From Lentimicrobium sp. L6 (GTDB lineage Bacteria > Bacteroidota > Bacteroidia > Bacteroidales > UBA12170), in assembly GCF_013166655.1 (NCBI RefSeq), contig NZ_JABKCA010000042.1, positions 1 to 48,190 of the forward strand: a DNA stretch of 48,190 nucleotides, given 5' to 3'. Positions 1 to 9,036 of this stretch are shown piece after piece. A program made the position numbers and the translations under genes. How positions within the stretch are numbered: position 1 is the first letter of the stretch; the number at the start of each line of letters is the position of its first letter. The notes under the pieces are model-generated. The model saw only the letters and a program-made list of their open reading frames with translations, ran no database searches and was not told where the DNA came from.

Positions 1-100
1 TGTAACTATGAAAAGGCTAAAAACCATTGCTCCCCATAATTTTTAATGTGACCCCTAATTATTTGAAAATGTGGCCTTATTTAATGTAGAACAGAGGTTT

Positions 101-406
101 TTAATAACATAAAAGCTTCGAAGGTTGAAATAAATAATCAAAATTGGAAGCATCGTAAAAGTCTGTATATATAAAATCATAAGGGTCCCTATTAGTCAAT
201 ACTTGTTGGCATTGAGCCGATGGATATATTCCTTGTGTATCTGGATTGTCAATAATATCTTGTGAGGCTACATGGAAATTCCACTCTTGATAATAATTAT
301 CCCAATTTGCAAACGTATCGTTGGTTTGGCTCATGGCCATCGAACCTATGAGTACATAAGTAATTAGTAAACACAGTTGTAGGCGGTGGTAAAAAGAGTT
401 TATCAT
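101..406 (-). CDS. Small secreted hypothetical protein (101 aa)
   Basis: I do not recognise the family. Residues 8-27 form a hydrophobic stretch ending in SMAMSQ, which looks like a Sec signal peptide with cleavage near residue 27. The remainder is short, aromatic- and Asp/Asn-rich (many Tyr, Phe, Trp) and ends in LLCY without a recognisable sorting domain. The gene lies alone on the minus strand with no close partner, and the 100 bases beyond its stop to the window edge show no gene. It may be a small periplasmic or surface protein, or the remnant of a longer one. The signal peptide is the main support that it is real. Confidence 0.5.
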   Translation of the reverse strand: MINSFYHRLQLCLLITYVLIGSMAMSQTNDTFANWDNYYQEWNFHVASQDIIDNPDTQGIYPSAQCQQVLTNRDPYDFIYTDFYDASNFDYLFQPSKLLCY

Positions 407-494
407 TAGTTTTACTAGTTTGTATCTGCTTCAAAGATAAATAAACCAAATTAATGGTTTACTACCGCCTTCTCATTTATAATACCTATTTCAA

Positions 495-535
495 TAAAAA
501 ACAAAAGCTTCACAAAACGAATTTCATGAAGCTTT
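495..535 (-). terminator. Rho-independent terminator of the pseudouridine synthase gene
   Basis: AAAGCTTCA (504-512) pairs with TGAAGCTTT (527-535). On the minus strand the stem is followed by a T-rich tract, and it lies 23 bases beyond the stop of the upstream gene. Confidence 0.7.
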
Positions 536-557
536 AATATCTTATTCTTTAATGGAA

Positions 558-1421
558 TTAGGACAGTACTTTCAACATATTAATCTCAGGAAGAGTTAAG
601 AATCTCCATTTACTCCTTGGTAAGTCTTTTTTGGTCAAACCTCCAAACTTCACTCTATCCAGCTTGAATACTTGATAATCGAACTTTTCAAAAATACGCC
701 TTACAATCCTATTTTTACCTGAATGTATCTCTATTCCAATTTCTCTTTTATTATCATCATAAACATAGGCAATGGCATCGGGTTTTATTAAGCCATCCTC
801 TAGATCTACTCCCTCGTTCATTATGGTCTCGAAATGCTCAAGCTCAAGGTCTTTATCTAAAGTAACGTGATAAATCTTTTTAATTTGATGCGAAGGATGT
901 GTTAGCTTCTTAGCCATTTGTCCATCATTGGTAAAAAGCAATAATCCTGTAGTATTTCTATCCAATCTGCCTACTGGGTATATTCTTTCTTTCACTGCAT
1001 GTTCTACCAAACTCATTACTGTTTTTCTTTCAAAAGGATCGTCCATAGAAGTAATGAAACCTTTAGGCTTATTTAATAATACATAAACCAGTTTTTCACG
1101 TTTTAGGGTTTTCCCATCATACTGAATTCTATCAGTTGGATGAACTTTATGCCCCATTTCTTTAATCACTTCCCCGTTTACTCTCACCATTCCGGCTTGA
1201 ATATGTTTATCTGCCTCTCTCCTGCTACAAACACCAGAATGTGCAAGAAATTTATTGAGTCTAATTAATTCATCTTCTGAGCGATTTTGAATTGAAGTTA
1301 ATGTACTGGCAGAAACACGTTGTCTCTTCTTTTTAGGCTTTACAGGTTCTTGCTTTTCCAATTCTTCCATTTCTGGCTTTTCTTCTCTATAAAACTTTCT
1401 AAAACCTTTATTACTTTCCAT
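558..1421 (-). CDS. RsuA/RluB-family rRNA pseudouridine synthase (287 aa)
   Basis: This enzyme converts a specific rRNA uridine to pseudouridine. After a basic, Lys/Glu-rich N-terminal extension (about 55 residues) comes an S4 RNA-binding domain, seen as LNKFLAHSGVCSRREAD and the following RVNG. The catalytic domain carries the family signature GRLDRNTTGLLLFTNDG, in which the Asp is the catalytic residue, and ends with SGKNRIVRRIFEKFDYQV. The length and the S4-plus-PseudoU_synth_2 order fit RluB/RsuA-type enzymes; which rRNA position is modified cannot be told from sequence. The gene stands alone, with a promoter-like TATTTTTG just upstream and a terminator after it. Confidence 0.9.
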   Translation of the reverse strand: MESNKGFRKFYREEKPEMEELEKQEPVKPKKKRQRVSASTLTSIQNRSEDELIRLNKFLAHSGVCSRREADKHIQAGMVRVNGEVIKEMGHKVHPTDRIQYDGKTLKREKLVYVLLNKPKGFITSMDDPFERKTVMSLVEHAVKERIYPVGRLDRNTTGLLLFTNDGQMAKKLTHPSHQIKKIYHVTLDKDLELEHFETIMNEGVDLEDGLIKPDAIAYVYDDNKREIGIEIHSGKNRIVRRIFEKFDYQVFKLDRVKFGGLTKKDLPRSKWRFLTLPEINMLKVLS

Positions 1422-1443
1422 CGCGTTAATTATTTTGAGCCTG

Positions 1444-1470
1444 CAAAAATATTTCTTTTATTGATACCAA
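1444..1470 (-). promoter_or_regulatory. Bacteroidota-type promoter of the pseudouridine synthase gene
   Basis: On the minus strand a TATTTTTG -7 element (1444-1451) is preceded by TTG (1468-1470) with a 16-base spacer, slightly shorter than the usual 17-23. It lies 22 bases before the start codon at 1421. Confidence 0.5.
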
Positions 1471-1589
1471 TTTACTCATTCTCTAAAATATCTAAGAATA
1501 AAGTAAAATATTATGTTCGAATGATAAAGTTAGCACTTTTTTTTTTAATAACCAGAATAGAAACTTTAGATCATCTACCTAGGTTAAAA

Positions 1590-1793
1590 CTACTCCTTAT
1601 GATAATCAGAAAGAATTTGCCAAGCAATTAAAACTCCTAAACCACCAAGGCAGATAAAAATATTACACCATCCAAAAAAGAAACGGAGGATGGCTATCAT
1701 TATTAAAGAAAAGACTAAAACAATATGGAAGAGTCTATTTTTGGAGAGCTTTTTCAATTTGTTTAATTTTTCTTGCTGTTTTACGGGTGTCAA
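1590..1793 (-). CDS. Possible small two-helix membrane protein (67 aa)
   Basis: The ORF has a basic N-terminus (KLNKLKKLSKNR) followed by two hydrophobic stretches (about residues 22-41 and 44-60), with an Arg-Phe-Phe-Phe-Gly-Trp turn between them. It begins 59 bases inside the 3' end of the AsmA-like gene in another frame, so it may be translationally coupled to it. The N-terminal residues could be an artefact of the overlap, and an internal start such as the Met at about residue 32 would remove one helix. No family is recognised. It is listed because the hydrophobic pattern and the stop are plausible, but it may not be real. Confidence 0.35.
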   Translation of the reverse strand: MTPVKQQEKLNKLKKLSKNRLFHIVLVFSLIMIAILRFFFGWCNIFICLGGLGVLIAWQILSDYHKE

Positions 1794-4700
1794 TCCCTAG
1801 ACTTGTTTTAGCTCCCATAATGGCAAAATGTGATAAATAATGTATGACTCCTCTATAAGGGGTTCTCTCATAAAAAATAGGCCCCTTCCGTATTCTAAAT
1901 ATATTATTATTGTTTTGTTTAATGAGAATAGAATTGGCTAAAAAAGATGCCAAATTACTTTCCTCCATATTTTTTTTCAGAACTTCAACTTTTAAATCTT
2001 CATAACGCAAGACCATATATCCATAACCTTCTTTATCATTACCTTTTACATTCATCTGTAACTGACTTAAAACACCAGCTTTAGCTTGCATTCTTGTTAA
2101 GGGCTGTAATAGAGGATTTAAAGAGGTCGCATCTAAGGTATTCATAGAAGCAAGCACAACAAAATTCTGTTCTTTCGAATTTAAAGGAAAATAGGCATTT
2201 AAGGAAACATCAGCTTCAGACATTAGCCTTGCCTGAGCATTAATCTTCAAAGTTCCACCAAAATTTCTAAAATCGGTATCATTGCTAAATCCTATTATTT
2301 TCCCATTCATTCGATCAAAAAAAATGACTCCATTATCATCTACAATCTGACTTCGCTCCTCATATTTAACAAAGCCATCATTAAATTGAATGGTATCAAT
2401 ATTCAAATAAAAACGAATATTTTCAATAGCCTGTGCCGGCATAGTTTTATACTTAGAAGTATCAGGAGGAAGCCTTTTATCCTTATAAATAAAGATTTGA
2501 GCTTCAGAAAATTCTAGTTTCTCTAAAGTATATCTATTTCGAAAAATAGCTTCCCTATACCCTATTCCCTCTAATTTCAATATAGGAATAGTGATATCCA
2601 TTTGATCTGTCTGATACGTCTGATTGGCTACAAAAGTCTTTCTATCATATCTAGAGACTATCATCACTGAATCAAAGTGAATAGATTTATCATGGCTACT
2701 CAAACTCATATTCTCGAAGCTATAATTATAAAAACGATCTGGCGAAATCATTGAAAATTGTGGAAGATTCAATCTCACATCATCGCAGTAAAAAAACTTG
2801 TCGTTTGTAAAAGCTATATTATTACTATCGATCACGATTCCTTCTAAAGTCAAATCAATATTTTTAAAATCATAGATTTTGGAACTTTGCTTAATCCTTA
2901 TTGGCATGCTGAAATCAAAATCAGACAATTCAATTCGGTTAATATTTATGGCCGAGAACTGTCCTTTTATGGAATTAAAGAAATCTATTTCCTCTAAACT
3001 AAAAGCCTTTTTCTGCTCTTTTTTATTTTTATAACTTTTTAAATCGAGTTCAGGTTCTTGAAATAACAGACTGCCTATAAATAAACGGGGCTGTATATTT
3101 CCTGGACTCATTTTTAAATCATTGAGTAAAATGTCTTTCACTCGTATATTGGCAGGAAACCTAATAGAATCTCCTAAAGACAACACCTGTAAATCACTAA
3201 CCTGAAGCCTATTATCTGAAGTAGAACCTTTGGCACTCTTCAAATAAATAAGCCGCTCTCCATTATTTACACTTTGGAAGTATTCATTTAATTCAAGCTC
3301 AGTGTTCTCTGAAAATAAAAAACGATCTAATTTATGGAATACTTTATAATCCACATAAAAATCGTGAACATGTAGGTCAAAAGATTCTAAGCCAATATGA
3401 TCCATCCTTTCCATATATTTATTTTTTATAGAAAGATTTAAATCTTCTACAACAAAGTCGTTTACCCCTACTGCTTTTACTTTGTCTATATAGTGCCCTA
3501 ATGACTCGTAAAAACTTTTAGCATTGGTTTGGTAAACTATTTTGGTTTGTCTATCTCCATTAAGCTTTAATTTAGGATTATTAATATAGATGGAATCAAA
3601 AAGAAACTGCTTCTCCAAATACATATCAAATGGCTCTATACCCCCTATTGATAACTTATCTATATCTATTTGTAGATGAGATTTTATTTTGGAGGAATCT
3701 TCTTGGTTTTCATATTGAAACATAACCTGATGACCATCAAACCTCTTTTGGGCTAAAGTAAAACTCCAACTAGCTATTCTCAGCAAAAGTGAGTCTTGAA
3801 TTTGTGAATAGAAAGATTTCATAGCAGAAAACTTCAATTTCTTAGCTTCCAAAAAGTAGGGCCTAGCGAAATCTAAATTTAAGCCAGCACCTTCAATGTC
3901 TAGCTCCTCCAGGTTTATCTTCGATGTATTATTTAAAGCTGAATGTTCAATATGGGCATATATATTAGGTAAATTTATATAGGAACAAAAAGCTGACCAA
4001 GGTATTGTATTATTTCTCTTAGAAGATTGATTTTGACTTATGATATTCCCTATTACATTCAAACTCATACATTTTATTGTATCAACCTTTATTAAGGAAG
4101 AATGATTCAATAACTCTTTCCAATTAACCCCATTAATCATCAATTCTTCCGCCTGAATCAGTCCAGGATTTTCTTTAGAAAAATATAGCGACTTCACATC
4201 TATTTCTTTTAAAGCCAATAATCCCAAATTTGTATCAAATTTAAAATCCTTTGAATTGACTTGCATTTTTCCATCATGAGACTGATATTCCAACTTGCCG
4301 ATAAGCCCTTGTCCACTTTCAAATACACTTTCCCAATGACCTGAAAACCCAGGAGGAATTATAATATTATCGATATAAAGGTCTGTTTGACCTATTTCAA
4401 TTCCTTTTTCTTTCCATTCAAATCTAGCGTTTTGCATATCGAATTTATCAATATCTAAAAGTATAGGAAACGTATTGCTTTGATTATGTACAAATTCTGA
4501 TTTATTTATATTCACTTCAGGTGTCATAATATGCATGTGATTTAATTTCAGAATATCCTCTTCTAAAAATTGAAATGGAGAAAACCCCTCCAATTTAAGC
4601 ATCGCAATATACCAAGCACTAACCAATCCCTTGTTTTTAACAAAATGAATGTCCTTTATATTTAATGTAGATTGAGATTGATCAAATATAAAAGACGAAA

Positions 4701-5868
4701 AAGAAAGACTATCTCCTTCCTTTTTTAGCAACAAAGACATAGTATCACTTTCCAAAGTATAGCTATTCATCTCAAACTTTTGCTGATGGGTCAAAGCTTG
4801 GATTATTTGATAATTCAAATCTACAATCTCAAAATCCATTTGAGGATGCTCTTGTTTTAAATTTTTCAGTTCCACATGTATTTTATCAACCTCAAAATCT
4901 AATCCGGAATTTTCAATTACGTTTTTAATCTTTTGCAAACTTGCTTCAGGCTTTTCACCAGTCAGTGTATTAACAGTGTTTACAAGTCGCGACAAGCTAA
5001 GTCTTAAGGTATTTCCCTTTAGAAAAGATTTTTCAGGGTGTTCTATCCATGCGATTGAATCAAGCTCAAAGCTAGCCTCCTCAATTCTTTGCTGATTATC
5101 ATTTAATAAGTTCTTATGCAGCAATTCTTTAAATTTTAATACAGCCTGATGAATAGTCTGGTTTTCGCTGAACGTTAAATCCTGAATGGAAATAGAAGTT
5201 TTCTTTTTTTGAAAATCAACATTTTTTGCATTGATGTTCACAGCTTCAAAAATTGGCAAGTCAATAGAGTTAGGATAATTCAAAGAATCAGCAAATAATT
5301 GAAGAACACTAAAATCTGCTTTGCGAATCTGTAATAAGCTGTCTCCATCTAAGTTAATATCCATATTAAATTTATCCAAATTAAACTTCTCTAACTCTAA
5401 AGAGTGTAAAAAACCAGATCTATTTACCACTTTAGTATTCATTTTTTCACTGCTATCTATCTCTGTATAAATATTTAATCCAAGATTAAGATTTATAAGC
5501 TCAAGAGATTTAACCTTTGCCTCCCCAGTTAATAGATCAAGGTATTGTATCCCATTAATAGATAGGGTATCTAGTTCTACATATTGAATATGAGGATTAT
5601 ATACACTATCATTAGCTTGTTGAATTCTAATGTGATTTAAAAAAATACTTCGATTAAACAATTTCCATCTCATTTTATCAAAATCCAATTGATACCTCTC
5701 GTTGGTGAGCTGCGAAAATGTTTCTTCCAACATGGGTCGCAATATATATTTTGTATATAGTGGAGGAAATAGAAAAATGGTCAGAATCAAAAGAATGAAA
5801 ACAGTAGAAAATAGATATTTTATCCATTTTCGCCATAAGCTTCTATCTATTTTCTCTTCTTTTTCCAT
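1735..5868 (-). CDS. AsmA-like large inner-membrane/periplasmic protein (1377 aa)
   Basis: One N-terminal transmembrane helix (about residues 17-40, ending LFPPLYTKYIL) anchors a very long, mostly beta-strand extracytoplasmic region. Near residue 60 there is an AsmA-like beginning (RYQLDFDKMRWKLFNRSIFL), and many later segments repeat the pattern in which short strands alternate with a hydrophobic residue. The C-terminal ~200 residues resemble the AsmA/DUF748-type C-terminal region (GGTLKINAQARL, DATSLNPLLQPL). AsmA and TamB relatives are bridge-like proteins thought to move phospholipids or assist outer-membrane assembly. A similar envelope role is inferred here, not shown. The gene is probably monocistronic or followed by the small membrane ORF. 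Confidence 0.7.
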   Translation of the reverse strand: MEKEEKIDRSLWRKWIKYLFSTVFILLILTIFLFPPLYTKYILRPMLEETFSQLTNERYQLDFDKMRWKLFNRSIFLNHIRIQQANDSVYNPHIQYVELDTLSINGIQYLDLLTGEAKVKSLELINLNLGLNIYTEIDSSEKMNTKVVNRSGFLHSLELEKFNLDKFNMDINLDGDSLLQIRKADFSVLQLFADSLNYPNSIDLPIFEAVNINAKNVDFQKKKTSISIQDLTFSENQTIHQAVLKFKELLHKNLLNDNQQRIEEASFELDSIAWIEHPEKSFLKGNTLRLSLSRLVNTVNTLTGEKPEASLQKIKNVIENSGLDFEVDKIHVELKNLKQEHPQMDFEIVDLNYQIIQALTHQQKFEMNSYTLESDTMSLLLKKEGDSLSFSSFIFDQSQSTLNIKDIHFVKNKGLVSAWYIAMLKLEGFSPFQFLEEDILKLNHMHIMTPEVNINKSEFVHNQSNTFPILLDIDKFDMQNARFEWKEKGIEIGQTDLYIDNIIIPPGFSGHWESVFESGQGLIGKLEYQSHDGKMQVNSKDFKFDTNLGLLALKEIDVKSLYFSKENPGLIQAEELMINGVNWKELLNHSSLIKVDTIKCMSLNVIGNIISQNQSSKRNNTIPWSAFCSYINLPNIYAHIEHSALNNTSKINLEELDIEGAGLNLDFARPYFLEAKKLKFSAMKSFYSQIQDSLLLRIASWSFTLAQKRFDGHQVMFQYENQEDSSKIKSHLQIDIDKLSIGGIEPFDMYLEKQFLFDSIYINNPKLKLNGDRQTKIVYQTNAKSFYESLGHYIDKVKAVGVNDFVVEDLNLSIKNKYMERMDHIGLESFDLHVHDFYVDYKVFHKLDRFLFSENTELELNEYFQSVNNGERLIYLKSAKGSTSDNRLQVSDLQVLSLGDSIRFPANIRVKDILLNDLKMSPGNIQPRLFIGSLLFQEPELDLKSYKNKKEQKKAFSLEEIDFFNSIKGQFSAININRIELSDFDFSMPIRIKQSSKIYDFKNIDLTLEGIVIDSNNIAFTNDKFFYCDDVRLNLPQFSMISPDRFYNYSFENMSLSSHDKSIHFDSVMIVSRYDRKTFVANQTYQTDQMDITIPILKLEGIGYREAIFRNRYTLEKLEFSEAQIFIYKDKRLPPDTSKYKTMPAQAIENIRFYLNIDTIQFNDGFVKYEERSQIVDDNGVIFFDRMNGKIIGFSNDTDFRNFGGTLKINAQARLMSEADVSLNAYFPLNSKEQNFVVLASMNTLDATSLNPLLQPLTRMQAKAGVLSQLQMNVKGNDKEGYGYMVLRYEDLKVEVLKKNMEESNLASFLANSILIKQNNNNIFRIRKGPIFYERTPYRGVIHYLSHFAIMGAKTSLGIDTRKTARKIKQIEKALQK

Positions 5869-5875
5869 GATTTAT

Positions 5876-5909
5876 CAAATTTAAGAAAACTTTGATGACT
5901 AGGTGCAAA
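5876..5909 (-). promoter_or_regulatory. Promoter of the AsmA-like gene, almost abutting the start codon
   Basis: TAAATTTG (5876-5883) with TTTG 22 bases upstream (5906-5909), read on the minus strand. The -7 element ends only 7 bases before the start codon at 5868, so the transcript would be nearly leaderless. The -33 element lies in the T-tract of the preceding korB terminator. Confidence 0.55.
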
Positions 5910-5931
5910 AAAAGCCCGCAAATGCGGGCTT
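5907..5931 (-). terminator. Terminator after korB
   Basis: AAGCCCGCA (5912-5920) pairs with TGCGGGCTT (5923-5931). On the minus strand a run of seven T follows. It lies about 30 bases beyond the korB stop. Confidence 0.85.
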
Positions 5932-5959
5932 ACTCATTATCTTAATTTGGGTACAGCAA

Positions 5960-6982
5960 CTAATCAACTTGCCATGTAGCTCCTGAATGTAAGAGATCAT
6001 TCATGGTCTTAATTGATGATTTCTCTTTTCGTTCAGCCACTTGAGCTTCCATTTTGTCACCATAAGTAGTACCTTCAGTCTCTCTAATTACACCTAAAGC
6101 TATTGGAAATTCTGGCCCTTTCATTCTGATTAACATCCAATGTAAAAAAGGACTTTCTTCATGGGCATCATGAACAAGGATATCATCCTCAGAAATCCCA
6201 TCTTCACCTATTTTCACCACTTTAAGTTTCATTCCATCAAGAATTAAACCTTTGTCATTCTCTTTTCCAAAAATCATCTTCTCACCATGACGCAAAATAA
6301 TCTGACGATCTAATTTCTCAGCTTTATCAGTATAGTAACCATGAGTTTTATCATTAAAAATCACACAGTTCTGAAGTATTTCAACAATAGATGTTCCATT
6401 ATGAGCTTCCGCATTTTCCAATATCTCATTGGTTAATTTCATACTGACATCTATGGAGCGAGCAAAATAATGACCATTAGAACCCAATACAAGTTCACCA
6501 GGGTTAAAAGGATGTTCAATACTTCCATTTGGAGAAGTTTTTGTTACCAAACCTTCTTGAGTAGTTGGACTATACTGTCCCTTGGTTAAACCATAAATCT
6601 CATTATTGAATAATAAAACATTCATATTGATATTACGGCGAATAGCATGAATAAAGTGGTTTCCGCCAATAGCTAAACCATCACCATCACCTGTAATTAC
6701 CCAAACGCTTAAATCTGGATTAGCAGTTTTAGTTCCACTAGCAATAGCCAATGCACGTCCATGAATAGTATGAAAAGCATAGGTATTCATATAGTATGGA
6801 AACCTTGATGAACAACCAATACCACTAATTATGGTATAGTTTTCACGTGGCTTACCAATAGCTGCCAAAGTCTTATGAACTGAATTTAAAATGGCATGAT
6901 CCCCACATCCGGCACACCATCTAACTTCTTGGTCACTTTTAAAATCTTTAAAAGTAAGTTTTACTGTTTCTTGCGTAGCCAT
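5960..6982 (-). CDS. korB: 2-oxoglutarate:ferredoxin oxidoreductase, beta subunit (340 aa)
   Basis: This is the thiamine-pyrophosphate-binding half of the CoA-dependent 2-oxoacid:ferredoxin oxidoreductase. It decarboxylates 2-oxoglutarate to succinyl-CoA and passes electrons through a [4Fe-4S] cluster to ferredoxin. Visible motifs are RWCAGCGDHAIL (residues 22-33, two cluster cysteines), GIGCSSRFP, and the TPP motif GDGDGLAIGGNHFIHAIRRN with downstream NNEIYGLTKGQ. Its ATG lies one base beyond the korA stop, and a GGAGGAG stretch within the last korA codons sits just upstream of it. Substrate specificity (2-oxoglutarate rather than pyruvate or isovalerate) rests on overall resemblance and the KorA-type partner. 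Confidence 0.92.
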   Translation of the reverse strand: MATQETVKLTFKDFKSDQEVRWCAGCGDHAILNSVHKTLAAIGKPRENYTIISGIGCSSRFPYYMNTYAFHTIHGRALAIASGTKTANPDLSVWVITGDGDGLAIGGNHFIHAIRRNINMNVLLFNNEIYGLTKGQYSPTTQEGLVTKTSPNGSIEHPFNPGELVLGSNGHYFARSIDVSMKLTNEILENAEAHNGTSIVEILQNCVIFNDKTHGYYTDKAEKLDRQIILRHGEKMIFGKENDKGLILDGMKLKVVKIGEDGISEDDILVHDAHEESPFLHWMLIRMKGPEFPIALGVIRETEGTTYGDKMEAQVAERKEKSSIKTMNDLLHSGATWQVD

Positions 6983-6983
6983 T

Positions 6984-8834
6984 TTATTTCTCCTCCATTA
7001 ATTTGTTAAAATGATTGGTCAATTCTTCTACAGTAAATGGTAAACCCATCATCTTGTTATACTGTAAGAAATCAATATTAGTGAAATTCTGACGCAGATA
7101 TTTCGCAAATTGACCATTATTTAATTCTGCTACAACAACTTTCTTAGAACTTCTTAAAATATCTTCTGTATTTTTTGGAAGAGGTTTAATATAGTTAAAA
7201 TGAGCAAGAGCGATACTCTTACCTTCAGCTTGAAGGTCATGAACTGCAGTTAAAAGGTGACCATAGGTTCCTCCCCATCCAACAACTAATAAATCTGCAT
7301 CAGGTGCACCTATTAGTACTTGTTCAGGGATTACATTCTCAATGTAATCGACTTTTCTCTCCCTATAATCAGTCATGAGCTCGTGATTTTCAGGAACATA
7401 AGATACAGTGCCTGTTTTATCCATTTTCTCTAAACCACCAATACGATGTTCTAAACCAGCAACTCCAGGAGCTGCCCATTTTCTAACTAAGGTTTTCTCA
7501 TCACGCTCATAAGGTAAATATTCTTCTCCTTCTTTAAAAGTGGCATGAGGTACTATAATATCTGGAAGTGTATCTGTATTTTCAATTTTCATGGGTTGAC
7601 TACCATTTGCCAAGAACCCATCAGTTAAAAGAATAACGGGTGTCATATGTTCCAAAGCAATTTTACTTGCTGCAAAGGCATAATCATAGCAATTAGAAGG
7701 AGTACTTGCAGCAATTACTGGTACAGGAGCTTCTCCATTTCTACCTTGCACTGCTTGTAATAAATCCGATTGCTCCGTTTTAGTTGGAAGTCCGGTACTT
7801 GGCCCTCCTCTTTGTACATTTACAATAACTAGAGGTAATTCTGTAATCATAGCTAAACCAATAGCTTCCGTTTTCAAGGCTAAACCTGGACCAGAAGTAG
7901 TTGTTACAGCAAAGTTTCCAGCAAAACTAGCACCAATGGCTGATGTAATACCTCCAATTTCATCCTCTGCCTGAAAAGTTCTAACATTTAAACTATTGTG
8001 TTTTGCTAATTCTTGAAGAATTTCCGTAGCAGGGGTTATAGGATACGAACCACAAAACAAAGGCAAGTTTGCTTTTTCAGCAGCAGCAATACATCCCCAG
8101 GCAGTGGCTGTATTACCATTAATATTTCTATAAGTTCCTTTTTCAATTTCGTCAGCAGTCACTTTATATGGAGTCAATTCTTGAACCACATAACCATAAT
8201 TATACCCAGCTTTTAAAACCATTTTATTGGCTTCAATAATTTTTGGAACTTTTTTAAATTTCTTTTCAAAGAAAGCTTCAGTAAATTTTAATGGTTTATT
8301 GAATAAGTAGAAACAAATACCAAGAGCAAACATATTTTTACTTCTTAGGACTGTTTTATTATCCAAACCTGAGTTTTTCAATGTTTCTTGAGTCATGGTA
8401 CTGATAGGAGCATAAATAATATTGAATCCTCCAATTCCATCCTCTTTTATTGGATCGTCAGTTTCATAGCCAGCCTTTAATAGGTTTTTAGCAGTAAAAG
8501 CATCACGATCTAGTAACATTGTACCACCTCGTTTGGTCCATTTTGCATTGGCTTTAAGAGCTGCCGGATTCATGGCCACCAATACATCGGCATAATCACC
8601 AGGAGTATTGATATCATAACCAAAATGAACCTGGAAGCCAGATACGCCGCCAACGGTACCTTGAGGAGCTCTGATCTCTGCAGGGTAATCAGGAAAGGTT
8701 GCAATTCCATTCCCTAATATTGCAGCGGTGTCAGAAAACAGGGTTCCAGTTAGTTGCATCCCATCACCGGAGTCACCTGAAAAGCGAATTACGACATGGT
8801 CGAGTTCAATCGCTTTATCTTTATTGTTAGTCAT
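6984..8834 (-). CDS. korA: 2-oxoglutarate:ferredoxin oxidoreductase, fused gamma-alpha subunit (616 aa)
   Basis: The N-terminal ~190 residues are the gamma (POR_N-like) domain, starting VVIRFSGDSGDGMQLTG. From about residue 240 the alpha domain follows, with the signature FCGSYPITPATEILQEL and later TTTSGPGLALKTEAIGLA. The C-terminal part holds the CoA-binding/transketolase-like domain (LLVVGWGGTYGHLL). The gamma-alpha fusion is typical of two-subunit KorAB enzymes. The gene is first in a korA-korB operon, with a consensus promoter upstream and a ferredoxin gene divergent from it. It could in principle act on another 2-oxoacid, but the fusion plus SYPITPAT favours 2-oxoglutarate. Confidence 0.92.
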   Translation of the reverse strand: MTNNKDKAIELDHVVIRFSGDSGDGMQLTGTLFSDTAAILGNGIATFPDYPAEIRAPQGTVGGVSGFQVHFGYDINTPGDYADVLVAMNPAALKANAKWTKRGGTMLLDRDAFTAKNLLKAGYETDDPIKEDGIGGFNIIYAPISTMTQETLKNSGLDNKTVLRSKNMFALGICFYLFNKPLKFTEAFFEKKFKKVPKIIEANKMVLKAGYNYGYVVQELTPYKVTADEIEKGTYRNINGNTATAWGCIAAAEKANLPLFCGSYPITPATEILQELAKHNSLNVRTFQAEDEIGGITSAIGASFAGNFAVTTTSGPGLALKTEAIGLAMITELPLVIVNVQRGGPSTGLPTKTEQSDLLQAVQGRNGEAPVPVIAASTPSNCYDYAFAASKIALEHMTPVILLTDGFLANGSQPMKIENTDTLPDIIVPHATFKEGEEYLPYERDEKTLVRKWAAPGVAGLEHRIGGLEKMDKTGTVSYVPENHELMTDYRERKVDYIENVIPEQVLIGAPDADLLVVGWGGTYGHLLTAVHDLQAEGKSIALAHFNYIKPLPKNTEDILRSSKKVVVAELNNGQFAKYLRQNFTNIDFLQYNKMMGLPFTVEELTNHFNKLMEEK

Positions 8835-8858
8835 TTCAATGAGTTTTTTTTATCTATA

Positions 8859-8893
8859 CAAATGTAGTGCGAATTTCATTTGCTATTAACAAA
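8859..8893 (-). promoter_or_regulatory. Promoter of korAB
   Basis: On the minus strand TACATTTG (8859-8866) matches TAnnTTTG, with TTTG 23 bases upstream (8890-8893). It lies 24 bases before the korA start. Confidence 0.55.
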
Positions 8894-8986
8894 TACCAAT
8901 GCAAACGTTTGTTTTTGTTATCTATTTAGAATCTATTTAAATTTTCTTTAACATGAATTTTAGTTTTTACCAATTAAAAAAAAATA

Positions 8987-8994
8987 TACTTTTG
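8987..8994 (+). promoter_or_regulatory. -7 element of the ferredoxin gene
   Basis: TACTTTTG matches the Bacteroidota -7 consensus and lies 42 bases before the chosen ferredoxin start. A clear TTG -33 element is not seen. Confidence 0.5.
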
Positions 8995-9036
8995 CAGGGA
9001 ATAACTAAATTAAATTTAATTTTAAAACTTATCATT

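Noticed and set aside
1320-1631. 103-aa plus-strand ORF near 1.5 kb
   Set aside because: It overlaps the start of the pseudouridine synthase gene and its promoter on the other strand and has a Phe/Leu/Ile-rich A/T-driven composition.
6982-7000. GGAGGAG as a true Shine-Dalgarno for korB
   Set aside because: It encodes the last Glu codons of KorA, and Bacteroidota rarely depend on Shine-Dalgarno sequences, so it is mentioned only in the korB entry.
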